Shown: positions 25,939-37,876, numbered from the stretch's first letter. The stretch is 64,000 bases of DNA from Porphyromonadaceae bacterium (GCA_021372865.1 JAJFTO010000018.1:1-64000); one strand, 5' to 3'. The notes: generated from the letters alone by a model not told the origin. Made by a program: numbers and translations.

Positions 25939-27595
25939 ATTTATGATGACTCATATTCTGCGGCCTTTCAGGGGACAATGGCGGAAAGGATTTCTCCTGC
26001 TGGCCCTCTGGACGGTGGCCTTCGTGGCGATGCCCGCCCTGTCGGGCTGGTTCCTGGCCATCTCCAGCGTGGTGTTCATCACGGCAAATACCACCTTCGC
26101 TTACCTCATCCCCTCCTCCATCATCCGGCTGCTGTCGCTGCTGCGTACCGCCACACGCTATTACGAGCGGCTGGAGAACCACAAGACTACACTGAACGTG
26201 CAGCAAAGCCTGCAGTTGAAAATATTTTCTTCGGTAGCCCGGCTGCCCTATTTTCGTAAACAGGTGAGTAACAATTCGTCGCTTCTGGAAAACAGCACCC
26301 ACGGTACCGATCAGATACTGAATCACATCCTGCTGTGGCTGTTGCCTTTTGCAGCGCTCATCCTCACGATTGCCCTCTATGTACTTTTCGTGGCATGCTT
26401 CTCTCAGGTGATAGCCATCGAGTTTCTCATCTCGTCGTCCATCCTGTTGTTTCTGGTGCCACAGCTGACCTTCCACAGAAACAGGCTGCTCCACGGACAG
26501 CTGAAAGCGGTACGTGAGGAAACACACCAGATACTGGTTGAGGGGTTCAGGGGGAGAATAGAGATATCGAAATACAACCTGGAGGAGAAAGCGATTGCCC
26601 GCCACGAGCAGTTGCGGCAACAGCTCGAACGACTGGAAAACAAAATCCAGTTCAACTCTTTCTACCTGCAGCTGATTGCCGGCCTAGGCTTCAGCTACGT
26701 CGCCGCCCTCCTCCTCTGGCATTCGGGCCAACAGGGAATGGACGCACCCCTCGCCATCGGCATCTTCTTTGGCATCATGGCCCAGGCCGAACTGGCCGAG
26801 ATGCTCTTCTCCGGCAAATCGGAAAGAGGTGCAGTGGAACAACAAATGCGGGATATAAAATCGATCATTGATGAAGGCGGTGAACGGGCAGAAGTGGTCG
26901 CAGTAAGCCATGGACAAGGCGAGACGAAGAGAACAGGCGGGAGTGTTGAACCGACAGCGGTGGCGGCTGTCTCCGAGCCATTAAAGCAGCTGCGCATGGC
27001 AAACATTGAAGCGGTAGTACCCGGTACCCCGGTACGTGTGGGGCCGGTGTCACTAGAGATTGGCAGGGGCGAATGGGTAGCCATCTACGGAGAGACGGGT
27101 AAGGGCAAAACCACCCTGCTGAACAGCCTCTTCTATCCGGAGTACCGGAAGACGGGGATGTTAACCTGGAACGAAACGGACGAATTGCCCCACCTGCCGG
27201 TACCGGAAGCCATCTACGTGACCCAGAAAGCGTATCTGCTGACCGGCACGCTGCGTGAGAACTTCGAAGGGTATACCGACGAGGAGATTGACAGGGCACT
27301 GGAGACGGTGGACCTGGCTTCGTGGCGTACCTCCCTGCCAGAGGGACTGGCAAGCTGGCTGGGTGAGAACGGCGAGACCCTGAGCGGGGGACAGCGGAAG
27401 AAACTGTTGCTGGCGCAGGCGCTCCTCAAGAAACCCCAGTTGCTGGTGGTGGATGAGCCCACGGCGGGCATCAGCAGGGAAAACGCCATCGCCATCTTCC
27501 AAAATATTCATTCTCAACACCCGGGTATAGCCATTCTGATGGCCACACACCTGAAAGAGTTTGAGCAGGTGGTCGATAAAGTGGTGGAGATATGA
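25931..27595 (+). CDS. cydC: Thiol reductant ABC exporter subunit CydC
   Basis: A 554-residue partner of CydD: a membrane domain in the first ~320 residues (SSIIRLLSLLRTATRYYERLENHKTTL is a CydC-like stretch), a charged low-complexity linker (about 325-355), then the ATPase domain with Walker A GETGKGKTTLLN, signature LSGGQRKKLLLAQALL and Walker B LLVVDEPTAG. Both ATPase sites therefore look complete. No cytochrome bd genes (cydAB) lie in the window, so the target oxidase must be elsewhere if present. Confidence 0.83.
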   Translation: MREFMMTHILRPFRGQWRKGFLLLALWTVAFVAMPALSGWFLAISSVVFITANTTFAYLIPSSIIRLLSLLRTATRYYERLENHKTTLNVQQSLQLKIFSSVARLPYFRKQVSNNSSLLENSTHGTDQILNHILLWLLPFAALILTIALYVLFVACFSQVIAIEFLISSSILLFLVPQLTFHRNRLLHGQLKAVREETHQILVEGFRGRIEISKYNLEEKAIARHEQLRQQLERLENKIQFNSFYLQLIAGLGFSYVAALLLWHSGQQGMDAPLAIGIFFGIMAQAELAEMLFSGKSERGAVEQQMRDIKSIIDEGGERAEVVAVSHGQGETKRTGGSVEPTAVAAVSEPLKQLRMANIEAVVPGTPVRVGPVSLEIGRGEWVAIYGETGKGKTTLLNSLFYPEYRKTGMLTWNETDELPHLPVPEAIYVTQKAYLLTGTLRENFEGYTDEEIDRALETVDLASWRTSLPEGLASWLGENGETLSGGQRKKLLLAQALLKKPQLLVVDEPTAGISRENAIAIFQNIHSQHPGIAILMATHLKEFEQVVDKVVEI

Positions 27596-27617
27596 AGCAT
27601 TTCACGCGATAATTGTG

Positions 27618-27625
27618 TACATTTG
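27618..27625 (+). promoter_or_regulatory. Putative -7 element for aspS
   Basis: TACATTTG matches TAnnTTTG, 35 bp before the aspS start codon. No clear -33 element is visible. Confidence 0.5.
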
Positions 27626-27660
27626 TACCGCAAAAGCAACGCTAAATAACGGTTATTGAT

Positions 27661-29415
27661 ATGTTCAGAAACAGTACGTGCGGCGAACTCAGGTTGGCCG
27701 ATGCAAACAGGGAAGTGACACTCGCGGGATGGGTATCCAAAATCCGCAAGATGGGAGGCATGACGTTTATCGACCTGAGAGACCGGTATGGAATTACACA
27801 GCTCTCTTTCAACCAGGAGGTGAATCACGACTTGTGTGAGCAAGCCAACAAGCTGGGTCGCGAGTGGGTGATACAGGTCACCGGCACCGTAAAGGAACGC
27901 TCCAGCAAGAACAACCATATCCCCACCGGCGACATCGAGATCATCGTCTCGGAACTGACGGTGCTCAATGCATCCCTGACACCGCCCTTCACCATTGAGA
28001 CGGAGACCGACGGCGGCGACGAGCTGCGGATGAAATACCGCTACCTCGACCTGCGCCGCAGTGTGGTACGACAGAACCTGGAGCTGCGACACCGCATGGC
28101 GTTCGAGACACGCCGCTACCTCGACGAAAGGGCTTTCCTGGAGGTGGAAACACCGGTGCTGATTGGCTCCACTCCCGAGGGGGCACGCGACTTCATCGTA
28201 CCCTCCCGCATGAACCAGGGCGAGTTCTACGCCCTGCCCCAGTCGCCGCAGCTCTTCAAGCAGCTGCTGATGGTATCGGGATTCGACCGGTATTTCCAGA
28301 TTGTGAAATGCTTCCGCGACGAAGACCTGCGGGCGGACCGGCAGCCGGAGTTCACCCAGATCGACTGTGAGATGTCGTTCGTGCAGCAGGAGGATGTGCT
28401 GAACACTTTTGAAGGACTCACCAAACATCTCTTCAAAACAATCAAGGGAATGGAAATTCCCGATTTCCCCCGCATAAGCTATGCCGATGCCATGCAGCAG
28501 TATGGGTCGGACAAGCCGGATATCCGCTTTGAGATGAAGTTCATCGAACTGAAGGACCTGACTGTGGGGCGCAATTTCGGGGTCTTCGACTCGGCAGCAT
28601 ACGTGGGTGCCATCTGCGCCGAAGGATGTGCCGCATATACCCGCAAGCAGCTGGATGAGCTGACCGACTTTGTGAAACGTTCCCAGATTGGTGCGAAAGG
28701 ACTGATTTATGTGCGTTACAACGAGGACGGGTCGCTGAAGTCGTCAGTCGACAAGTTCTACAGCGAAGCCGACCTCAAGCTGTGGGCCGAGCGCTGCCAC
28801 GCCAAGCCGGGCGACCTGATCCTGATGCTGGCAGGCGATACGGAAAAAACACAGAAGCAACTGTGCGAACTGCGACTCGAGATGGGATCACGCCTCGGGC
28901 TGAGAGACAAGAACAACTACAAATGCCTGTGGGTGGTCGACTTTCCCCTGCTGGAAAAGGACGAGGAGCTAAACCGTTTCTTCGCGAAACACCATCCCTT
29001 CACCTCGCCCAAGCCGGAAGACATCCCCCTACTGGATACCGATCCCGGAGTCGTACGCGCCAATGCCTACGACCTGGTAATCAACGGTGTAGAGATTGGC
29101 GGTGGCTCCATCCGTATCCACAACAGCGAGCTGCAACAGAAGATGTTCTCGGTACTGGGCTTCACCCCAGAAAGGGCACAGGAGCAGTTCGGCTTCCTGA
29201 TGAATGCCTTCAAATATGGTGCACCCCCCCACGGAGGGATCGCCTTCGGTCTGGACCGTTTTGTATCCATGTTTGCGGGTCTCGACAGCATCCGCGACTG
29301 CATCGCCTTCCCCAAGAACAACGCCGGGCGCGATGTGATGATCGACGCGCCTTCGCGGGTGGAACAGGAGCAGCTCGACGAGCTGGGTATCCTGCTCAAA
29401 CCAGTAAAACAATAG
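27661..29415 (+). CDS. aspS: Aspartate--tRNA ligase
   Basis: A 584-residue class II aminoacyl-tRNA synthetase that charges tRNA-Asp. The N-terminal OB-fold anticodon-binding domain opens with [34 protein letters not shown]. The catalytic core has motif 2 ([19 protein letters not shown]) and motif 3 ([10 protein letters not shown]), plus the bacterial insertion domain between them. The length fits the bacterial family. It is cytoplasmic and single-copy, with its own promoter and a bidirectional terminator at 29423-29450. Confidence 0.97.
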   Translation: MFRNSTCGELRLADANREVTLAGWVSKIRKMGGMTFIDLRDRYGITQLSFNQEVNHDLCEQANKLGREWVIQVTGTVKERSSKNNHIPTGDIEIIVSELTVLNASLTPPFTIETETDGGDELRMKYRYLDLRRSVVRQNLELRHRMAFETRRYLDERAFLEVETPVLIGSTPEGARDFIVPSRMNQGEFYALPQSPQLFKQLLMVSGFDRYFQIVKCFRDEDLRADRQPEFTQIDCEMSFVQQEDVLNTFEGLTKHLFKTIKGMEIPDFPRISYADAMQQYGSDKPDIRFEMKFIELKDLTVGRNFGVFDSAAYVGAICAEGCAAYTRKQLDELTDFVKRSQIGAKGLIYVRYNEDGSLKSSVDKFYSEADLKLWAERCHAKPGDLILMLAGDTEKTQKQLCELRLEMGSRLGLRDKNNYKCLWVVDFPLLEKDEELNRFFAKHHPFTSPKPEDIPLLDTDPGVVRANAYDLVINGVEIGGGSIRIHNSELQQKMFSVLGFTPERAQEQFGFLMNAFKYGAPPHGGIAFGLDRFVSMFAGLDSIRDCIAFPKNNAGRDVMIDAPSRVEQEQLDELGILLKPVKQ

Positions 29416-29422
29416 GAATCAA

Positions 29423-29450
29423 AAAAAAGCTGCTCGCAGGCAGCTTTTTT
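29423..29450. terminator. Bidirectional terminator between aspS and the oxidoreductase gene
   Basis: AAAAAAGCTGC and GCAGCTTTTTT form an 11-bp stem around a 6-base loop, with A and T runs on either side. It serves two convergent genes. Confidence 0.9.
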
Positions 29451-29468
29451 AATTATACCAGATACGCA

Positions 29469-30791
29469 TTAAAGCGTATTTCCTTCGCTGTAGGTTTTGC
29501 TATACAGCCGGTGCGCACTGGCTTCGGCGTCATCCACAAAAGTCTCGGTAGCGGGATCCCACTTGATGGGACGACCCAGGTCGTAGGCAATGTTTCCCAA
29601 CGTACACACGGTGCAGGAACGGTGTCCGATCTCCACGGGAACCGCCGGATCGGTCTTGCTCTTCAATGAATTGATGAAGTTCTCCAGATGGGGGATCTTG
29701 GTTTCATAAGCCCCTTCGACCTTTTCCACCACCGGGGGCAACAGGCTGTCGTCGGAAGCCAGGTAATGTTCCCGCGATACTTCGATCCATCCTTTGTCGC
29801 CCCAAAACTTCACACCCTTGGTTTGTTTTTCATTGAACGGCTCCTCAGTCATCACTGCACCATCGGCATATTTGAAGGTGAGATATTTTGTGTCTTTGTA
29901 GCCGGCGGGAATAATCTCAACCGGACCACTTCCATCCATGCCAAGCCCCCATTGGGCGATGTCGAACATGTGTGCGCCCCAGTCGGTGGTAAATCCGCCA
30001 CCCAGCTCCTTGTACCAGCGCCAGGCTCCCCAGAACTCTTCGTTCTTTTCCGGATCGAGAGTGATGGGCGGGTCGAGCTGTGAATTGTAATGCACAAACT
30101 CAGACGGGCCCAGCCACAGCAGCCAGTTCAAGTCGGCCGGCAGGGGCTCCTCAGGCAGGTCATACGGTGTGGGAGGTCCGCCCACATACGCATTTATTCT
30201 TTCTATCTTTCCGATTTTGCCTTCCTGCACCATCTTCACTGCATGCTGGAAATTGGGATCGGAACGTTGCTGACTGCCCACAGCCAGAATTACACCATTG
30301 TCACGTACCGCCTTCACCAGCTTCTGTCCTTCCTGAATGGTAAAGGTGAGGGGTTTTTCCAAGTAGATGTTTTTCTTCGCAGTGGCGGCCTCAATGGCAA
30401 TGAATGCATGCCAGTGGTCAGGCGTGGCAATCACCACCGCATCGATGTCCTCACGGGCGATCAGATCCTTGTAATTTTCATATACATCCACCACAGGCGG
30501 CTGCTCCTGTGTTGCATAATGTTCATTCACGCGCTTGAGAAAGCGTTCTCTCTTCACGCCGTACACGTCACTCCCGGCCACTACCTGCACGCCCTCAATA
30601 CTAAGGTACCCTTTCAGCAGGTACATGGCCTGCTGGCCAAGACCAATAAATCCGAGACGGATGACTTCCTCGCCGCTCCCGGCAGCCTTGTTTTGTTTGC
30701 ACGAAGCAAGGAACTGCGGAAAAATAGCAGCTCCGACCGCACCTACGGCGGCCGTTTTGATAAATTTCCTTCTTGATAATTGATTACTCAT
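29469..30791 (-). CDS. Tat-exported Gfo/Idh/MocA-family oxidoreductase
   Basis: A 440-residue protein with a twin-arginine signal (LSRRKFIKTAAVGAVGAA) and a downstream LASC that could be a lipobox. The NAD(P)-binding Rossmann fold reads IRLGFIGLGQQAMYLLKGYL. The EKPLTF motif, with the Lys typical of the family, follows at NIYLEKPLTF, and the C-terminal half has the family's GGGFTTDWGAHMFDIAQWGL. These enzymes act on sugars or polyols; Tat export with bound cofactor is common in Bacteroidota. The substrate cannot be read. It is transcribed alone from a consensus promoter at 30836-30867. Confidence 0.9.
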   Translation of the reverse strand: MSNQLSRRKFIKTAAVGAVGAAIFPQFLASCKQNKAAGSGEEVIRLGFIGLGQQAMYLLKGYLSIEGVQVVAGSDVYGVKRERFLKRVNEHYATQEQPPVVDVYENYKDLIAREDIDAVVIATPDHWHAFIAIEAATAKKNIYLEKPLTFTIQEGQKLVKAVRDNGVILAVGSQQRSDPNFQHAVKMVQEGKIGKIERINAYVGGPPTPYDLPEEPLPADLNWLLWLGPSEFVHYNSQLDPPITLDPEKNEEFWGAWRWYKELGGGFTTDWGAHMFDIAQWGLGMDGSGPVEIIPAGYKDTKYLTFKYADGAVMTEEPFNEKQTKGVKFWGDKGWIEVSREHYLASDDSLLPPVVEKVEGAYETKIPHLENFINSLKSKTDPAVPVEIGHRSCTVCTLGNIAYDLGRPIKWDPATETFVDDAEASAHRLYSKTYSEGNTL

Positions 30792-30835
30792 GACTTAGAA
30801 ATAATTTAGGGATAAAACTTTTTTCCTTCCTGTGA

Positions 30836-30867
30836 CAAATATAGGACTTTAATTCGCACACGGCAAA
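30836..30867 (-). promoter_or_regulatory. Consensus promoter for the Gfo/Idh gene
   Basis: On the minus strand TTTG (30867-30864), 20 bases, TATATTTG (30843-30836): an exact consensus match, 45 bp before the start codon. Confidence 0.8.
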
Positions 30868-30877
30868 AGGAGGAGAA

Positions 30878-30904
30878 AAAGAGACGGCTTTTGGCCGTCT
30901 CTTT
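30878..30904 (-). terminator. Terminator of mdh
   Basis: AAAGAGACGGC and GCCGTCTCTTT form an 11-bp stem with a 5-base loop. On the minus strand it is followed by T residues and lies 21 bp past the mdh stop. Confidence 0.85.
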
Positions 30905-30925
30905 CTATGATGGGAAAATTGTCCT

Positions 30926-31924
30926 TTACAGATTTGGGTTCACCCTGTTCCACTGATCGATGGCAGGAATAACGCCCATTGCGATAACATCGTCACGCAG
31001 CTTCACCAGGTGGCCGTAGCTCTGTTTCAATTCTGCGATCTCGGCGTCGGTTCCCTTAATTTCGCCGAAGGATACACCGTTCTTGTCGATCGTGGTCTCC
31101 ATCGCCATCATGATGTTCGAAAATCCCTGGCTGTTCACATAGCAGCCTGCTGGCCAGCGGAAAGCGTCGCCGCCCATGGCAGCACGGATCATTTCCACAG
31201 AAACGTATGCAGGGCTCTGAAAAGAAGAACGTCCGCGCAGTTTGATGATGTTGGCTCCACCCTTGATAACACGCTGTTTCAGTTCAACCCATGCTTCGTT
31301 GCTGAGCGCATCGGTCCCAATCAGGTCGGTCAGCGGCTTACCGTCAACTTTTGCGGTAGAGGCAAATACGGCCATCTGCTCGCCATGTCCGCCGTAAGTA
31401 CGGGCACCAGTCACCTTGCTCTGATCCACACCAAATTGTTTGGCCAGTTCACTCTGTAAGCGGGTGCTGTCCAATGCAGCCAGCGTGGTGACCTGTGAAG
31501 GTTTCAGGCCGGAGTAGATCAATGCAACCAATCCGGTAATGTCGGCCGGGTTGAAGATGACGGTCAGATGTTGCAGTCCGGGACAGTACGATTTGATGTC
31601 CTTACCGAGCTGTGCAGCGATTTCGGCATTTCCTTTCAGCAGATCTTCACGGGTCATACCCTCTTTGCGGGGTGCACCACCGGAAGAGATCATGTACTTT
31701 GTACCGGTGAAGGCTGTTTTTACGTCGGTTGTAAAGGTGAAATTAACTCCATCGAAACCGCAATGACGCATCTCCTCCACCACTCCTTCGAGACCCTGTG
31801 CAAACGGGTCATACAGACAGATATTGGGGGTTAAACGCATCATGGCAGCTGTCTGCGCCATGTTGGAACCGATCATACCGGCAGCTCCTACAATTGTTAA
31901 TTTGTCGTTCGTTAAAAAACTCAT
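30926..31924 (-). CDS. mdh: Malate dehydrogenase
   Basis: A 332-residue lactate/malate dehydrogenase family protein: nucleotide-binding LTIVGAAGMIGSNMA, then YMISSGGAPRKEGMTREDLLKGNAEI, which holds the substrate-binding Arg residues, and the catalytic His in GARTYGGHGEQM. It interconverts malate and oxaloacetate with NAD, feeding the reductive branch to succinate used by fermenting Bacteroidales. The start at 31924 (MSFLTNDK) is chosen; an in-frame extension to 31984 precedes it but would place a predicted -7 element inside the gene. Its identity as malate rather than lactate dehydrogenase is by resemblance to Bacteroidota Mdh. Confidence 0.88.
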   Translation of the reverse strand: MSFLTNDKLTIVGAAGMIGSNMAQTAAMMRLTPNICLYDPFAQGLEGVVEEMRHCGFDGVNFTFTTDVKTAFTGTKYMISSGGAPRKEGMTREDLLKGNAEIAAQLGKDIKSYCPGLQHLTVIFNPADITGLVALIYSGLKPSQVTTLAALDSTRLQSELAKQFGVDQSKVTGARTYGGHGEQMAVFASTAKVDGKPLTDLIGTDALSNEAWVELKQRVIKGGANIIKLRGRSSFQSPAYVSVEMIRAAMGGDAFRWPAGCYVNSQGFSNIMMAMETTIDKNGVSFGEIKGTDAEIAELKQSYGHLVKLRDDVIAMGVIPAIDQWNRVNPNL

Positions 31925-31981
31925 AATTTGTTGTATTTGAATGTTGATAGCTCTTCCTTCAGAGGTGATTTTTTCGGACTC

Positions 31982-31989
31982 CAAATATA
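31982..31989 (-). promoter_or_regulatory. Putative -7 element for mdh
   Basis: Minus strand TATATTTG, 57 bp upstream of the chosen mdh start. No matching -33 at the right distance. Confidence 0.45.
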
Positions 31990-32045
31990 CAAAATGTTAT
32001 CGAAATCGACTCAGGACAAATCAATAATAATCACTAAAAAACAAT

Positions 32046-34247
32046 TTACAGAAGGCTCCATGCCACAGTAAGTCCAGCCATCACAATGGAGACCATACTC
32101 ATAAGCTTGATCAGGATATTCAATGAGGGCCCGGAGGTATCCTTGAAGGGATCACCCACGGTATCACCCACCACGGTGGCCTTGTGTGCATCGCTACCCT
32201 TGCCGCCCAGATGTCCCTCTTCGATATACTTCTTCGCGTTGTCCCATGCGCCTCCCGAGTTGGCCATAAAAACGGCCAGTACAAAGCCTGCACCCAGTCC
32301 GCCCGCCAGGAGTCCCATTACTCCGGCCACTCCCATCAGCAGGCCCGTGAATACGGGAGCAATGATGGCCAGCAGTGAGGGCAACAACATTTCACGCTGC
32401 GCACCTTTGGTAGAGATCGACACGCAGCGTGCATAGTCGGGGGTAGATTCCCCGGTGAGGATTCCCTGAATTTCCCTGAACTGACGACGTACCTCCTCCA
32501 CCATTTTTTGTGCAGCCCTGCCCACGGCACCCATGGTGAGCCCACAGAAGAGGAAGGCCATCATGGACCCGATAAAGATGCCCGCAAGCACTTTGGGGTT
32601 CATCAGCGTAATTTCAAAATAATCCATGAAGTCCACGAAGCTGGCACGGGCTACTTCTACGGTCTTACCGTCGGCAAACTGTATCACATTGTCACCCAGG
32701 CGCAACATTCCGATGCGTATCTCTTCCATATAAGATGCCATCAGCGCCAATGCAGTCAGTGCCGCCGAGCCAATGGCAAACCCTTTGCCGGTAGCAGCCG
32801 TGGTGTTGCCCAGCGAATCGAGCATATCGGTCCTTCTTCTCACCTCCGGTTCCAGTCCGCACATCTCGGCATTTCCTCCGGCATTGTCGGCTATGGGACC
32901 ATATGCATCGGTGGCCAGCGTGATACCCAACGTGGAGAGCATACCCACCGCCGCGATGGCGATGCCATACAATCCCATGCTCAGGCTTTCGGCAGAGACC
33001 ATGTGTTGCACATTGAACCCGATGGCAGCCAGGTAAGAGATCAGGATGGCAAAGACAATGGTCGTCACCGGAATCACGGTGGAGACAAAGCCTGTTCCCA
33101 TACCGGAGATAATAACCGTGGCTGGGCCTGTCAGTGCACTGTTGGCTATATTTCGGGTGGGTTTGTAAGAGTGGGATGTGAAATACTCGGTACCCTGACC
33201 GATGATGATTCCGGCTACGAGGCCTGCAATGACCGAGAATGAGAGTCCAACCCAGTTGCTGAAACCAAGCAGGTATAAAATACCGAAGGTACATATGGCG
33301 ATCAGTACAGCACTCACATTCACGCCCCGGTTAAGGGAAGCCATCAACTGTTTTACGGAAGCATCTTCTTTTGTCCGCACCAGAAAGATACCCAGAATGG
33401 AAAGGAACACCCCAATGGCGGCAATGATCATGGGTGCAAATACTGCATTCTGCTGCATCGATGGGTTTAATACGAATGCCGAGGCACCCAGGGCCGCAGT
33501 AGAAAGGATGGAACCGCAGTACGATTCATACAAATCAGCACCCATACCGGCTACATCACCCACGTTATCGCCCACGTTATCGGCAATGGTAGCGGGGTTG
33601 CGGGGATCATCTTCCGGGATGCCTGCCTCCACCTTTCCTACCAGATCGGCACCCACATCGGCTGCCTTGGTATAGATTCCACCTCCCACACGGGCAAACA
33701 GCGCCTGCGTGGAAGCACCCATACCAAAAGTCAGCATGGTGGTCGTGATCATGATCAGTTTGTGTCCGGCATCGGCATCCTCCATGAAAAAGTCGAGGAT
33801 AAGATACCATGCCGAGATATCGAGCAGGGCAAGTCCCACTACCACCAGCCCCATTACGGCTCCGGAACGGAAAGCGATCTGCAGACCGCTATTGAGCGAA
33901 TGGCGTACTGCATTGGTGGTCCTCGCGGACGCATAAGTAGCCGTCTTCATGCCGAAGAAGCCAGCCAGTCCCGAGAAGAATCCACCCGTGAGAAAGGCAA
34001 AGGGAACCCAGTTGTTTTGCAGACCGAAAAAAGCCATTGTTGCAAAGAGCAGGGCAAGTACGATAAAAACCAGGGTCACCACTTTGTACTGTTGTTTGAG
34101 GTACGACATGGCACCTTCCCGTACATAACTGGCAATCAATTTCATTTTTTCCGTGCCTTCACTCTTTTTCATCATCTTCCTGTAGAAATAAAAAGCGAAG
34201 AACAGGGCCGCTACGGAAGCGGCGGGTACAAGATAAAAGTAGTTCAC
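32046..34247 (-). CDS. hppA: Membrane-bound, ion-pumping inorganic pyrophosphatase
   Basis: A 733-residue protein with about 16 membrane helices. The signature catalytic loops are intact: [52 protein letters not shown] and, near the end, [12 protein letters not shown]...[21 protein letters not shown]. It hydrolyses pyrophosphate to pump Na+ and/or H+ out of the cytoplasm. The [18 protein letters not shown] stretch has Ala where K+-independent enzymes have Lys, so this should be the K+-dependent subfamily, many of whose members pump Na+ or Na+ plus H+. It is a stand-alone gene, divergent from the ROK regulator. Confidence 0.96.
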   Translation of the reverse strand: MNYFYLVPAASVAALFFAFYFYRKMMKKSEGTEKMKLIASYVREGAMSYLKQQYKVVTLVFIVLALLFATMAFFGLQNNWVPFAFLTGGFFSGLAGFFGMKTATYASARTTNAVRHSLNSGLQIAFRSGAVMGLVVVGLALLDISAWYLILDFFMEDADAGHKLIMITTTMLTFGMGASTQALFARVGGGIYTKAADVGADLVGKVEAGIPEDDPRNPATIADNVGDNVGDVAGMGADLYESYCGSILSTAALGASAFVLNPSMQQNAVFAPMIIAAIGVFLSILGIFLVRTKEDASVKQLMASLNRGVNVSAVLIAICTFGILYLLGFSNWVGLSFSVIAGLVAGIIIGQGTEYFTSHSYKPTRNIANSALTGPATVIISGMGTGFVSTVIPVTTIVFAILISYLAAIGFNVQHMVSAESLSMGLYGIAIAAVGMLSTLGITLATDAYGPIADNAGGNAEMCGLEPEVRRRTDMLDSLGNTTAATGKGFAIGSAALTALALMASYMEEIRIGMLRLGDNVIQFADGKTVEVARASFVDFMDYFEITLMNPKVLAGIFIGSMMAFLFCGLTMGAVGRAAQKMVEEVRRQFREIQGILTGESTPDYARCVSISTKGAQREMLLPSLLAIIAPVFTGLLMGVAGVMGLLAGGLGAGFVLAVFMANSGGAWDNAKKYIEEGHLGGKGSDAHKATVVGDTVGDPFKDTSGPSLNILIKLMSMVSIVMAGLTVAWSLL

Positions 34248-34358
34248 GGCGCTAAAATTTATTGTTGTCTGTTTTCTATTTCACAAAGATGCAGAAAATA
34301 TCTAAAAAATAAAATGTTTATATTAAAAAAATGCAAATGGTGAACTTTTTTCTTTTCT

Positions 34359-34388
34359 TTTGATAGTTCAAAATATTTTGTAATTTTG
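34359..34388 (+). promoter_or_regulatory. Promoter for the ROK gene
   Basis: TTTG at 34359-34362, 18 bases, TAATTTTG at 34381-34388, close to the Bacteroidota consensus. The leader to the start codon at 34497 is about 100 nt. Confidence 0.6.
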
Positions 34389-34496
34389 TAAACCTGATTC
34401 TTGCTCGTCACGAAACATGATACTCAGGCGGTTCAGTTAGATGGTTTAAAAGTTAAAACGCAATCTATTTTCTTTCATTAAGTTTAAGAAAAAATC

Positions 34497-35699
34497 ATGG
34501 TGAAAAATTTTTTTAAAAGCGATAAAAGTCCGAAAAACATCCAGATCAAAAAGGACATCATTACGCATTTTATAACAGCCGGAAACGATACCATCTCTGA
34601 ACTGGCAAAAACACTCGAATTGAGTGTGCCGACAGTTACCAAATTCATTGCCGAACTTACCGACTTGGGATTGATTGCCGAATTCGGCAAGATTAACACG
34701 CCCGGTGGCAGGCATCCGATTGTATACGGGTTAAAACCCACATCCGCCTATTTTGTAGGGGTAGACATGAGCCGTCATCACCTGAACATCGCACTGATGG
34801 ATTTTACCGGCAACATTGTGGACAACCAGATAGGAATTTCCTACACCTATGAAAATACGACGGAGTCTTTCGACAAGCTTTGCGGACATATCCAACATTT
34901 CATTGACAGAACGGGTGATCTGAAACAAAAGATATTCAAGATCAACCTCAATATATCGGGACGTGTAAATCCCGAATCGGGTTACAGTTACAGCAGTTTT
35001 TACTTCAGCGAACACCCCATCAGTGAAATACTGACGAAGAAGTTAAATTATAATGTGGGAATCGATAATGATACCCGTGCCATGGCTTACGGTGAATATA
35101 TGAAAGGCGTGGTAGAGGGAGAACAGAATGTAATCTTCGTCAACGTCTCCTGGGGCCTCGGCATTGGAATCATCATCGAAGGGAAACCCTATTACGGAAA
35201 ATCGGGATTTTCAGGAGAATTCGGCCACTTCCCCACCTTCGAGAACGAAATCATTTGCCATTGCGGAAAAAAAGGATGCCTCGAAACGGAAGCTTCCGGC
35301 CTTGCAATTCATCGGCTCATCCTTGAACGTGTGGCCAATGGCGAAAGTACCATCCTCACTGAAATGGTGAAAGACATGGACAAACTGACCCTCACCGACA
35401 TCATCAAGGCAACCAACATGGAAGACCCCCTTTGTATAGAAATTGTAGAAGAAGTGGGCTACAAGTTGGGAAAATATATTGCCGGCCTCATCAACATCTT
35501 CAACCCCGAACTGGTCATTATTGGCGGCCAGGTGGCTGAAACGGAAGGATTTATCATGCTGCCAATACGGAGTTCAATCAAGAAATACTCACTGAACCTG
35601 GTCAACAAAGACACCCAGATTGTTGCATCCAAACTAAAAAATAAAGCCGGTATGGTGGGAGCTTGTATGATCGCACGTAGCCGCCTCTTCTCGGAGTAA
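34497..35699 (+). CDS. ROK-family transcriptional regulator (NagC/XylR type)
   Basis: A 400-residue protein. The N-terminal winged HTH (KKDIITHFITAGNDTISELAKTLELSVPTVTKFIAELTDLGLIAEFG) is followed by a ROK sugar-kinase-like domain. The zinc motif CHCGKKGCLETEASG (C-x-C-G-x2-G-C-x-E) is intact, as is the ATP/sugar-binding VGVDMSRHHLNIALMDFTGNIV. Such proteins sense a sugar or sugar derivative and repress catabolic genes. No sugar operon is adjacent (metY follows, hppA is divergent), so the target genes are unknown. Confidence 0.88.
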   Translation: MVKNFFKSDKSPKNIQIKKDIITHFITAGNDTISELAKTLELSVPTVTKFIAELTDLGLIAEFGKINTPGGRHPIVYGLKPTSAYFVGVDMSRHHLNIALMDFTGNIVDNQIGISYTYENTTESFDKLCGHIQHFIDRTGDLKQKIFKINLNISGRVNPESGYSYSSFYFSEHPISEILTKKLNYNVGIDNDTRAMAYGEYMKGVVEGEQNVIFVNVSWGLGIGIIIEGKPYYGKSGFSGEFGHFPTFENEIICHCGKKGCLETEASGLAIHRLILERVANGESTILTEMVKDMDKLTLTDIIKATNMEDPLCIEIVEEVGYKLGKYIAGLINIFNPELVIIGGQVAETEGFIMLPIRSSIKKYSLNLVNKDTQIVASKLKNKAGMVGACMIARSRLFSE

Positions 35700-35718
35700 G
35701 TGTTAATTTATCACTTAA

Positions 35719-37083
<1,365 letters not shown>

Positions 37084-37098
37084 TATTTTAATCCCATA

Positions 37099-37131
37099 AA
37101 AAATGGCGATCTCCGAAAGATCGCCATTTTT
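37099..37131. terminator. Bidirectional terminator after metY
   Basis: A 14-bp stem: AAAAATGGCGATCT and AGATCGCCATTTTT around CCGAA, between convergent genes. Confidence 0.92.
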
Positions 37132-37140
37132 ATTTTACAG

Positions 37141-37686
37141 CTATTTTATTACTTCTTTTATCAACTCCTCATTGTTGAGTAACTCTCTGAGTTCCTGTCG
37201 CAAATCCACATTACTCACCTCAAGATCTTCAAGACCAACCCGTTGCCAGATTTCTTCTACCCATCTGTTCTGCGTAACCCCAAATTCGTCGACAGGTTGA
37301 AACCATCGAAGATACATAAAACTCTTGTGCGTCATCTTGATATTAAGCGGATTATCCTTCCCTTCCTGACTTTTATTGAATGAATTCACAATCTCCTCCG
37401 TATAAAGATCACCTTCGAGCCTGTACGTTCCATCTACGGAGATGATGGCTCCCTTTTCGGTGGACATAAAATTCATAAATTTGCCATCCTGAAAAATCAT
37501 CTTAAACATTCCGGAAGGAATCACCTTATAACCCACCTCATCGCTGTTGTGTATCGCCTTCACCTCCCACAGTCCCATGATTCTTTCTGCAGCGTCTTTA
37601 TTACCCGACACCTGCTGAGAAGAACCGCATCCGGCAAAAAAAGTAATCATGCCGATGAACATAAAAAAAGCAGCCGTTGTTTTCAT
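37141..37686 (-). CDS. DUF4488-like lipoprotein
   Basis: A 181-residue lipoprotein beginning MKTTAAFFMFIGMITFFAGCGSSQQ; the lipobox is FAGC. The mature part has the pattern GLWEVKAIHN...GMFKMIFQDGKFMNFMST...ISVDGTYRLEGDLYTEEIVNSF...KMTHKSFMYLRWFQ, a lipocalin-like beta-barrel layout that resembles DUF4488 proteins of Bacteroidales. Function unknown. An in-frame extension reaches 37734, but the signal peptide starts at 37686. It is transcribed alone, convergent with metY. Confidence 0.75.
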   Translation of the reverse strand: MKTTAAFFMFIGMITFFAGCGSSQQVSGNKDAAERIMGLWEVKAIHNSDEVGYKVIPSGMFKMIFQDGKFMNFMSTEKGAIISVDGTYRLEGDLYTEEIVNSFNKSQEGKDNPLNIKMTHKSFMYLRWFQPVDEFGVTQNRWVEEIWQRVGLEDLEVSNVDLRQELRELLNNEELIKEVIK

Positions 37687-37876
37687 ATGATTAAATTTAG
37701 CAATTTCGCCCCCGATTACTCTTACATATAACACTTTTTCAGGGAATTCGTTTAATAACTCCCCTATTTTTTAAACTGAGGGTGTTTATATTAAAATTCC
37801 AAAAAAGAAGATGCAATGATTGGCTTTTAGCCTGAAAACCTCTATTTTTGCCATCTATTTGAAAATAAGCACTTGA

